Shown piece by piece: positions 9,771 through 17,705 of a DNA stretch of 17,705 nucleotides. The notes under the pieces were generated by a model, which made no database searches, was not told the DNA's origin, and saw only the letters and a program-made list of their open reading frames with translations. The stretch is from Terana coerulea (lineage: Eukaryota > Basidiomycota > Agaricomycetes > Polyporales > Phanerochaetaceae). Within the stretch, counting starts at the first letter, position 1. Each line of letters begins with the position of its first letter. The position numbers were made by a program, and so were the translations under genes. The stretch is taken from assembly GCA_024811115.1 (NCBI GenBank), contig JAKOGH010000444.1, positions 1-17,705 of the forward strand, given 5' to 3'.

Positions 9771-11144
9771 ATGCCCGCAAAGCGCCAGGATAATTGTGTC
9801 CTCGCCTCCGAGGCCCGTCCTATAAGGCCCTCCGCGCTGCCCTCGCCTCCGGACGAGTGCTCCCCTCGACAAGGGCGCTCTCTCTCTGGTCCGACCCCCG
9901 TCGACGCGCGCGCGCCGTCCCGTGCAATGCGCTCCTTCGTCCCCCGCCCCTTTCCCCGCCCGCGCTCGCGCACGTCCCGGTCGAGTACATCATCGACCAG
10001 CTGCACACGCTCGCGCCCCATTACTGGAGCAAGCCAGAGACGGCGGACTGTTCTATAAGTGCGTTCTACAGTTTAATATAAGTATAAGCTTAATGCTTAA
10101 TGGGCGCATGTCCTCTTGATCAGTTGTCCCTCTGGATGGGATCCTTCGCAAGACCGGGCAGGCCTCTCGGTCGTCGGGGCCTGGCCCTGACCCCTTTGCA
10201 GGGCTTGGTCCCAGCCAGCACGACGCTGCAGGTCACAACCGACGGGTCACCGAGCCCGCCGTCCGTCCCGCCCCACGCATGATCATGAAGGTACGTCTGC
10301 AGGCTCTGTACCGGGCGGAAAGCGCACTCATGTCCTGCTCAGCTGCACATGGACTACCTCTCCGCACACTCTACGCTACTGCGGGGCCTCTTCAGTGGGG
10401 CATCCCCTATCGACCTAATCCCCTCCGCCTCTCCTTCACCCCAGTCCACGCCCCGTGGCTCATTCTTTCACCTGCCGCTCCCTCCTACACCACGAGAAGT
10501 CTCTCCCAAGCCCTCTGCTGCCCGCGGGCTCCCCATAGCCCCGCTCCTCCCTCGTCTGCTGCCCTCCTCACCCAGCCACCCTACAATCTACCTCCCTGTG
10601 CCCGACCCGTCCTCGCTACGCTTGCTCATCCACTACATGTACTTTGGATCCACGACCTACATTGAGGATGCGCTGGACGAGGCACCGCGACGTGGGAGGG
10701 GCTCGCGCGGAATGTCGAGTTCCTGGGGATGGGCATGGAGATCAAGGTGTGTCTCGGGCGCTGGTACGGGCGCTGGCGGCGGGGCCGCGCGCAGCAGCAG
10801 ATGCAGAACTCGCGGCCGAGCACGACTACGACGACTACGATGACTACACGGACAGCGACGACGACAGCTACGTTGACAGCGACGACGAAGACGCCCCCGC
10901 GCCGTCCTTGTCCTCGTCCGCCACGACCGCGTCGCTTGACGACGACGCGATGGAGCTCGAGGACAGCCTCGGCAAGACGACGCTCGGCGTCGCCCGCGGC
11001 CGGCAGCGCACGACGCGCCGCCTCGGGCACGCCGTCTCGGACCCCGGGCCCATCCGCGGGCGGCGCTTCCTGCCGCTGGCGCACACCTCGCAGTCCTCGT
11101 CGCCGGCTCCCCGCGAGGCGGCGACGGAGGACATGTCCTTCTGA
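9771..11144 (+). CDS. BTB/POZ-like domain protein with acidic tail, three exons, frameshifted
   Basis: Likely a protein-interaction protein. Exons are 9771-10058, 10124-10290 and 10343-11144, about 419 residues if frame is kept. Both introns (65 and 52 bp) have clean GT-AG ends and join ..ADCSI to IVPLDG and ..RMIMK to LHMDYL in frame. The N-terminal half carries ALSLWSDP and VPVEYIIDQLHTLAPHYW. The BTB-like part has LHMDYLSAHSTLLRGLFSGA, then a P/S-rich insertion, then IYLPVPDPSSLRLLIHYMYF, ATWEGLARNVEFLGMGMEIK and LGRWYGRWRRG. This order (shell helix, then a degradable loop, then a helix pair) suits fungal BTB proteins. A D/Y/S-rich tail and a basic end (stop at 11142) follow. Three one-base losses split it, near 9810, 10679 and 10795. 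The N-terminal MPAKRQDNCVLASE is read from ATG 9771 in the frame before the first. The family call is moderate because it rests on motif pattern only. Confidence 0.55.
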
Positions 11145-11810
11145 AAGCTGCGGCGCGCCGGCGACATTGCGCCAACGCACCAACGCACCAATGCGCTCCC
11201 CGACCGAGGCTCTCTCTATCACTACTGTACCATAATCCCGCTCGCCCGGCGCACTGCTTCTCGCACACTGTGAGTTCCCACGTCACTATCACGCCAGCCG
11301 TGCTCTGATCCCGCCTTGCTGTCTCCTAGGAAACTACTCTGCATTCGCTTCGCTTCGCGTTGCCGCTCTGGCCTCGCCTCCTTCGGACGTTGTGATTTTT
11401 CATTGTCCATCTGTATCAATGAGCTCCTTCCGAGCTGCCACCGTGCTCGCTCGCCCACATCGCTCACCCGCGGGCACACCGTTCCTTGGCCCGCCGGCTC
11501 CCCCTCTAGCCTTACTCGCACTGTACGCACGCACCTTAATCTCGCGGGCTCTCACACCTAGGATACACATTCCAGTCCACCCTTCTCTGTTGTACGACTT
11601 GTGCCGCATTGTACTACCTCCGCCACCTGGACGTTCCTGCTCTATCCCTCACGCCATTTTCGTCCCCTCACGTCATTCGCGCTCCTGCATCCGGTCGCCG
11701 TCGTTTACGATACTAGCCGTCGTCCCGCTCACGTCTTTTCGTGCTGGCCAGCCCCTCTCACAGCGCAAGGGCAACCCCACATTATTTATTAGTACTGTTA
11801 ATCCAACTTG
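11145..11810 (+). other. Probable long 3' untranslated flank of the BTB-like gene
   Basis: No coding exon is supported. After the stop at 11144 the + strand stays C- and T-rich for about 650 bases, with scattered stops in all + frames, and turns AT-rich at about 11780-11800 (attatttattagt). That would suit a 3' UTR ending in an AT-rich cleavage region. Inference only; an unannotated non-coding transcript or the leader of another gene is possible. Confidence 0.35.
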
Positions 11811-13152
11811 AACGTGCTGCTCCTTCGGAAGTGTGCCGGCTCTCTCGGAAGTCCTTGCAGTTGTCTCTTCGAACCCTTGAAACAAACGACGGCCTCGAAC
11901 GGGACTATGCGCTCCCAGACTAGGCGGGAGGCTTGGCCTGCGCAGAAGAGGTACAGGAATTCCAGAAAGTGCCCTGCCGTCATCGACGGATGTGTCGGGC
12001 TGCAAAGTACGTTGCGCTCGAGGAGGAACGCGATCCATGGCCAAACCCGCCTAGCCACATGTGGGACAGCCTCAAAGGTTCAACGTTCACCGTGCAACAA
12101 GAAGTGACGGTAGGGCGGGTCCGCACAGGCCATGATCGAACGCCAAGCAAGGTTGCGACAAATGTAAATCTCCTGTGGCGAATCTGCTTCCATCGAATGT
12201 GCCTCAAGGGGTCGGAAGAGCTCCTGAGAGGGCACGGCCACCGGCAAACCACTACTCCCGCGAAGCCCTCCGTCGCCGTCAGTCCACTAGGCCTGTTTGA
12301 GGTCTGCACCCCTGCCCATGTCGATGTCATTTGTATGTCATGATCAGCTGGTGGTTCCGCTGCACTGTAAAACCAAATATCACCCATTTCCGAAGGCGGA
12401 TGCAGATGACCACGCCATGCTCACAGACCATCCAAGCAAAGTCCATCAGCAATTCCTGAACTTCTCCACTATTTCTTACAGAAGGCTGAGAATAATAAGT
12501 AGCATAGATCTTGTTCGCCCCTGGCGGGAGAAGGTGGGAAATGTACGACGCGGACGGGGGCGTCATCCGCGGGCCTCGGCGGGCCCAAAGAGCTTATTGT
12601 CTCGCGGCCGCGAGTGCGTGCTCGCCATCAGCGACGTCCCTGCCCGAAACGAGTCGCAGGGCGGCGATCAGCTGCAGCCCAGCGTGCCACGCCCGTGGTG
12701 GCGTTCGAACAATGAGGGAGGGCAATGCTCCGACCGTGATGTTGCAATTTTCTCCGCGGTACTGGCCGCAAGCAGAACGCGAGGTTAGCGCAGTACGACG
12801 GTTCGGAGAGGTTGCTGCATTTTTCACCAGTTTCCATGTCTGCATTCCTTCTCGTTGCATTGAATGAGGAGGGTTGTACGACGGCCTGACACTATCCCGT
12901 CCGCCAGCCACCATTTCCTGTGTGTGCGCCCAATGAATGCACATGGAGCTTGCTCGCGCAACCGCGTCGGCTCAGACCATCTCCTTACTGTCGCCACTGT
13001 AGCGGAAGGTAGAGAAGAATGTTGTCCAAATTTCATTCGTAGGCGACCATGATGCAGGGTATCAAGCTCCTAGGGTATGCAAAGATCCATGTCAAACAAC
13101 AAAAAAACGAACGGAGTCCGTTCCACAACCACGACCACGACCTCCGCCGCCC
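11811..13152. other. Gene-free interval between convergent BTB-like and kinase genes
   Basis: Both strands were read in all frames. The longest open frames, 12297-12788 on + and 12594-12944 on -, show no domain, no exon-intron pattern and no recognisable words. No tRNA (no T-loop consensus with paired arms) and no repeat array was seen. The right end, next to 13153, is presumably the 3' flank of the kinase gene, which is transcribed leftward into it. Confidence 0.45.
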
Positions 13153-15971
13153 TCATGACCTCAGCCGGTACCCGTACTCAGCACCAGGACCACCCATGCC
13201 CCCGTTCCGCCGCATGCGCACCGGCGAGCCAAACACCGTCTCAGGGCTGAACACGTCCTGCACGGGCGACAGGCGCGCGGCATCGGCCCCAGCGTCGTTG
13301 GGCTCGAGAATGTCGGCGGGCAGGGCCCGTGGCGTGCCCCGCCCGTGCGTCGAGCGCAGCGGCGGCATGCCGTCGAGCGGGTGTGCCGCGTAGGGGCGGC
13401 TCGTGCGGTCGACGGGGGCCCTGGCGCAGCGAGGACCGGCACGGCACGCTGCCTGCTCGGCCCCGCCACAGCGCCGCCGCCGTGGGCATTCCGTGCCGCG
13501 GCGTGCACCGTCCTGCGTCCGTTCATCTCAACGGCGACACGCTTCCGCACCGGCTCCTCCTCAAACGCAGGCGAGAGCTTGCGCTTGCTCGGGCCCGCCG
13601 GGCTGGCCGTTGCCCATTGGCGAGATTGGTGCGGGAGGTGGGTTGAGTTCTTCCGGGGCGGGCATCTGAAGATGTGAAGGAAGCGGTGGGACGGCGAACG
13701 CAGGTGCTTGCTTGCGCTTGCTCGGTCCTGCAGTAGGCTGGACTCGAGGCATCCGACGTTGAGGGGCATCCGCGTCAGGGACGTCTTCTACTATGATCTT
13801 CCTCTTGGGCGGTCGGGGTTTCAGGTGGAAGGCAGGAAGCAACGAGGGCTGGCTGGGCCCGGCAGCGGGTTGGTGTCGCGGAGGGACACGCGGGACGTCA
13901 TCCTCGTCGGACACATCCTCCACGACGACCGTCCTCTTCTGCTTGGGCTCTGAAACCGGTGGGAGGCCGACCTCGCTCTGTCCTCGCGCAGGTGGTTCTG
14001 GGTTCACAGGCTGTACTCCATTCATAACAGGCGCGGCGGCGAATTCGAAAAGCGGCGCTGTAGGCGGCTTGCTCGGTCCCGCCACAGGCGCATCCCTCAG
14101 TATGAAGCTCGGCAGGCCTCAGCACCGCGACGTTCTTCTCCGGACACACGTAGAGCCCGCCGTTCCGCGGCATCTTGCGGCGCCACGCGCGCTTCTGCTG
14201 GCGCCGCTCTGCTGAGGGCGGCGGCGGCGGGCTCGGCGGGTCGTCGCGCGCCCTCCGCGCGTCCTCACGCGCGGCGAGCTCCGGCGTGCTCGTCGGGAAC
14301 GGCGCCGCGCCTCTCCGCCAGAGCGGGAGGCCGCGCGCGTCCCACTCGCGGTGCGCGGGCGGCTCGCAGCGCGGGAGGCCGGGCACCTCGTACTGGCGCG
14401 GCAGCGGCAGCTCCGTGGTAGCCCTTTGCCAGGTCCGGGACCGCGTCGGGGACCATCGGAGCCTGCACACAGAGCCTCTAAGCCTAGGCGCACTTATATT
14501 GTAAGAAAGGACTTACGAGCAGACGCCGATCCCTCATGGCGCGCCACTGCACATCGCGCAAGAACGGGTGTCCGCGCACCTCGACATTTTCGGGCGTGTC
14601 TGAGCCGGGCATAGACACCGTGTACGTGCCGTAGCGCTTCTCAAGGTCGTACACCATCATCATGTCGACGAGCTCTTTGAGCAGCGGGTCGACCACGCTG
14701 TCGGCGGGCCAGAAATACTGCGCGCGCATCACGCGCTGCTCCAGCTCGTCCTTGCGCTTCTGCGCGTCCTCGATGTTCGCGCGCATGCGGAACGCCTGTA
14801 GCTGAGTCAGCACCGCCGCGCGTCGGCAACACACAGAACGCGCCGCTCACCGCCTTGCCCGTCGCCATCTCGTACAGCACGCACGCCGTGGCCCACCAGT
14901 CGAACGCGCGGATGCTGCCCGGGTGGAAGGTGCGCTGCATGAACTCGGGGCTCGTGTAGTGCGTTGTGCCCACGCACGCCCAGTTGCGGCGCTCGTCCGC
15001 GCGCGACGCGATCCCGAAGTCGCCGAGCAGCAGGTACCCGTCCGCGCCGACGAGGATGTTCTCCGGCTTGATGTCGCCGTGCACGAGCCCGAGCCCCGCG
15101 ATGAACTCGACCGCGAGCACGAGGTTCGAGAAGTAGAAGCGGCAGGTGTCGGTGGGGAACGCGCCGCGTGCGCGCAGGAGACCGCTGAGCGACCCGCCGG
15201 GCGCAAGCTCGAGGAGGAGGTACAGGTTGCGCGAGTCGGCCATGCAGTCGAGCAGGCCGGCGATGAACGGGTGCCAGGGGAGGCACTGCAGGTTCGCGCG
15301 CTCGACGTTCTTCTGGTCGCCGTGCCGGTCGCTGAACTCGTTCGCGTTCTCCTACGCGCGGCGCGGAGCCAGTCAGTCAGTCAATAGTGGGAGAGGGGGG
15401 AAAGAAGGGAATGGGCGTACCGGCTCGTCCTGTCGCAGCTTCTTCTTGCGGAACATCTTGAGCGCCATCTGCGCGCCGCCGACGTCCAGGCGGTGCGCGG
15501 GTTTGCGGGGGTGCGCACGCGTACGGCTGAGACGGCGCCGAATCCACCTTCGCCTAACGATCTCCTACCGTCAGCCCCACCATTATTCAACTAATAAAGG
15601 AGCACGCACCGAGCATCCGTATACACTCCAAGTCGCCGAGCACCATCGGGCACGGGCGCGGCTGCATCTCCGACCAGCCAGGCTGCACTGTCCTGAGCGG
15701 CGTGACGCCGTCGACGTCGCTCTCGTACCACATCACAGGTCTATCTCTTTGCGCCTTCATCGCAGTCCACGATGTCAGCTGGGTATATGCGCGCGGGTGA
15801 GCATGCACGACGCACCTTGGAGTACTTCTTCCACATGCGCGCGTAGTGGGTCTGCTTGTCGCCCGCATCGTAGTGCCGCTGCCGCTTCCGCGCCGCGTAC
15901 GTCTCCGAGTCAGAGGAATTGTCCAAGGGCCTCTTCGTGCCGCAGGTAGGGGATGAGGACGATTCCGACAT
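13153..15971 (-). CDS. AGC-like serine/threonine protein kinase with long repeat tail, frameshifted
   Basis: An ATP-dependent protein kinase; substrate unknown. Exons in reading order: 15971-15816, 15754-15610, 15553-15421, 15351-14851, 14801-14517 and 14462-13153, about 843 residues. It starts MSESSSSPTCGTKRPLDNSS, then RKRQRHY, an NLS-like stretch. The kinase domain shows the glycine loop GEGGFGAV (exon 3), the ATP lysine in MALKMFRKKK, HGDIKPENIL as catalytic loop, GDFGIAS as the DFG motif, GTTHYTSPEF as the activation-segment end and FDWWATACVLYEMATGKA. An AGC-type extension follows (HPFLRDVQWRAMRDRRLL, then APMVPD). HGD replaces the common HRD. The tail is P/R-rich with repeated AGPS and VVVEDV/IIVEDV motifs, ending GAEYGYRLRS. 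Frame breaks lie near 15494 (between glycine loop and lysine), 14417, 14118, 13598 and 13408. Exon 2's acceptor is the AAG that keeps frame. The kinase call is firm, the subfamily moderate and the tail frames less sure. Confidence 0.87.
13430..14090 (-). repeat. Degenerate protein repeat in the kinase tail (AGPS and VEDV motifs)
   Basis: Within exon 6, read leftward, the motif AGPS recurs five times: VAGPSKPP, AAGPSQPSLLPAF, TAGPSKRKQAPAF, PAGPSKRKLSPAF and VAGPSRQRAVPV. Between the first three are two copies of a hydrophobic-acidic block: VVVEDVSDEDDVP at about 13899-13937 and IIVEDVPDADAP at about 13769-13804. Each is preceded by a basic KR. A weaker third block, RKRVAVEMN, lies at about 13525-13550. 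The unit is about 50 residues. Spacing and residue choice differ enough that this is an old duplication, not a recent tandem copy. Confidence 0.6.
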
Positions 15972-16768
15972 GGTGTATGCGCCGGTTTGCCTGTCGGGGT
16001 ACTGGTGTTGTTGTTATTGCAGGTTATCAATTAGGTGGGGAACGTGGTTCGCTGTGCTCGCTGAGCAAAGGTCGTACGAGGGTGTGAGAGGTGGTGGTGG
16101 TAGTGGTTGAAGTTCAAGACGCAGGCCATGGCCACGTCCGGCCGCAAAGACATGGTGGCCACCGTCAAAGGCGTTGGCCTTGTTTAGCGTTCAGGCCGCT
16201 CAGCGATCTGTGATGGGATCTCGGATCAGCGGAGCGCGAATAAGGAACTTCATTCCCACGACTACGTTCTACGTACAACGTCACTGCGCACTGAAAAACC
16301 AAGTCAGCACCCACCTTGGTCATCTTGGTAAAGACGTGCTGATATAGATCGCGAGTGGGTTGTAGTTTAATCAAGGATATTCAATATTTTAGTGAAGTAC
16401 AACAGATAATACAGGTAAGAGATATGCGAAGGCAGAGCGTATGTACGTACACGGCAAGGCTAACAATCGTATCGTCCGCTGCATGAACCGGTGCCCAAGA
16501 TGCGAGAAACAGATAGTCTGTGCGAGAGCGCGAGAGAAAGGGGAGCGAGCGAGTGACAAAGGTGGAGAGATAGGCGAAAAGGAATAAGTGCGCGAGGCGA
16601 CGGCGTAAGGTATATCTAGGTCGGGTCTAATGCTGGTTTCTTCCGGGTTTCGAATCGTATGCCACTTTTGCGCACGCCACGTACAATAACGATGGCGCGT
16701 GGTGGAAGAGCATGAGGTATGGGACGGACGTCCAAGCGGAGTGCTTGCATTGGATCACAGGCAGTGGT
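15972..16768. other. Intergenic: kinase promoter and dehydrogenase 3' flank
   Basis: No gene seen. Next to 15971 lies the upstream leader of the leftward kinase gene; on the - strand it is rich in A and C, with an ACA-rich patch close to the ATG. A GGT-rich stretch sits at about 16087-16110. Bases 16380 to 16768 follow the stop of the leftward dehydrogenase gene and probably include its 3' UTR. They contain a purine-rich run at about 16520-16590 (repeated gag/gcgag). The genes are in tandem, both leftward. Confidence 0.4.
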
Positions 16769-17705
16769 TTAGATTATGCAGTAGCCACCGTCGACGCGGA
16801 TTTCCGAGCCCGTCATGAATCGCGACGCGTCACTGGCAAGGAAGACGATGGCGCCCTGGACACATCCAGTCAATAACCTTGCCCAAAGCGACAAAGGGTG
16901 ATAGTACTCACAGCCAAGTCTCAGGATCACCCATGCGGCCCATGGGTGTTAGACTCTCCCATGTTTTCTATTCAAAACGCGGGAAATATCAGCGACGAAT
17001 GCGGAGGTTTGATATTGTACGCCACTGCGCACCTTGAGCTCCGTGTCATGCGCCAAGATGGTCTTGGTTAGTTTGGTTAACATGTATCCCGGGCTGTACA
17101 TTGCATATAACAATCATCAGCGCAGCCCCAGCGTAACGTACGATGGAGCATACCTGAGACAGTTCACGCGCACGCCTTTCTTGGCCCACTCCACGGCGAG
17201 CGATGCCGCCATATGCTTGACCGCTGGGACGCCCGTGTCAGGAACCAGCTTGGAGCAAGGGCGGGCGCAGGTTACGTACCGGCCTTTGCCGCGTTGTAGG
17301 GCGTCTGCGGTTGGGGGATGTTCACAATCTAAAAATCAACGGGCGTCAGTGTCGTAATTGACGTGCGGGCGCGGCGGGGCGCCATCGCCAGATGCGGCTA
17401 CGTCATAGGGACAGGACACTCACGTTAGCCGACATGCTCGCGACGAGGACGACGCTGCCGCCGCCCTGGCCAATCATGTGCCTCGCGGCCTCGCGTGCGG
17501 TAAAGAATGCGCCATGGACGTTGATGTCGTACAGACGCTTTATCCGGTCGAAGGGGTAGTCGAACGCAGAGTAGTTCTCGACAATACCTGGTACAAATGT
17601 CAGTGATTATGAGCAGGACGAAACATGAGTGAGGCGCACCGGCAGAAGCGACGACGCTGTCGACGCGCCCATACTTGTCCATCACGCGACGGAAGGCCTG
17701 CTGCA
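16769..17705 (-). CDS. Short-chain dehydrogenase/reductase, 3' part (N-terminus beyond the window)
   Basis: An NAD(P)-dependent oxidoreductase of the classical SDR family, probably cytosolic. It resembles fungal sugar-alcohol or sorbose reductases, but the substrate is not shown. Exons: 17705-17640, 17587-17424, 17328-17280, 17223-17154, 17093-17033, 16967-16912 and 16855-16769, about 184 residues. The introns are 52-95 bp with clean GT-AG ends, and phases agree at every junction. Seen: [12 protein letters not shown] (the NAG-like site), [29 protein letters not shown] with the catalytic Ser, TPYNAAKA with the catalytic Tyr and Lys, VRVNCLSPGYMLT, and a C-terminus with [20 protein letters not shown]. 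The Rossmann TGxxxGxG motif is missing because the gene runs past 17705. The exon at 16967-16912 is 56 bp where 57 is expected: GDPE should be followed by DLA, but one base is lost near 16920. Everything else is intact, so the gene is probably functional and the break an error. Confidence 0.9.

Noticed and set aside
10747..10800. Possible intron (gtgtgt...cag) in the BTB-like gene
   Set aside because: All three candidate acceptors give lengths divisible by three, so it would not fix the frame break, and it would remove the LGRWYGRWRRG stretch that reads like conserved protein.
12297..12944. Overlapping open frames of 163 and 116 codons in the gap before the kinase
   Set aside because: No protein family words, no splice pattern and no acceptable codon bias compared with neighbouring genes.
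15146..15949. Long + strand open frame of 267 codons opposite the kinase
   Set aside because: It is the antisense shadow of GC-rich kinase exons. It runs through several kinase introns, has an Arg/Ser-rich composition typical of such shadows, and shows no domain.
16297..16345. Short inverted repeat (tcagcac ... gtgctga) in the intergenic region
   Set aside because: Only seven paired bases with a loop of about 25; expected by chance and not followed by a T tract.
350..17705. Programmed ribosomal frameshifting as the cause of the frame breaks
   Set aside because: Too many sites, in unrelated genes, with no shared slippery sequence; both directions of shift occur.
1..17705. tRNA, rRNA and CRISPR arrays
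   Set aside because: No tRNA T-loop with matching arms, no rRNA-like conserved sequence and no regular repeat-spacer array was seen on either strand.

Overview
The window looks like genomic DNA of a basidiomycete fungus, most likely an agaricomycete and possibly a polypore. The coding sequence is cut by many short GT-AG introns, mostly 47-65 bp. It carries a KDZ-type transposase, a family abundant in mushrooms. The host genes are GC-rich and have pyrimidine-rich leaders. The species cannot be fixed from the sequence alone.

Layout. (1) 350-8688, + strand, moderate GC: a ten-exon KDZ transposase (350-3927), a poorly preserved gene for an unrecognised coiled-coil protein (roughly 4419-6214), and a five-exon gene for an S/P-rich protein with a conserved core and a basic tail (6410-8688). 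All three are co-oriented with short gaps and may be one mobile unit. (2) 8689-9770: a gene-free, G-rich stretch with a small 28-29 bp tandem repeat, then a TATA-like and CT-rich promoter. (3) 9771-11144, + strand: a BTB/POZ-like protein with an acidic tail and a long CT-rich 3' flank. (4) 11811-13152: no gene seen. (5) 13153-15971, - strand: a six-exon AGC-like serine/threonine protein kinase with a long repeat-bearing C-terminal tail. (6) 16769-17705, - strand: the C-terminal seven exons of a short-chain dehydrogenase/reductase that runs off the right edge.

The most striking property is shared by all genes. Each is interrupted by single-base frame changes that splicing cannot explain. In most cases the protein continues in the next frame exactly as the family predicts. 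About seventeen were seen. Most are one-base losses, and several lie in homopolymers such as A6 and C4. They hit transposon and host genes alike, so uncorrected long-read assembly error is the simplest reading, with real gene decay as the alternative. No start codon other than ATG was accepted.

No pathway links the genes. The left half is a transposon with likely passengers. The right half is ordinary host sequence: a probable protein-interaction protein, a signalling kinase and an NAD(P)-dependent oxidoreductase.
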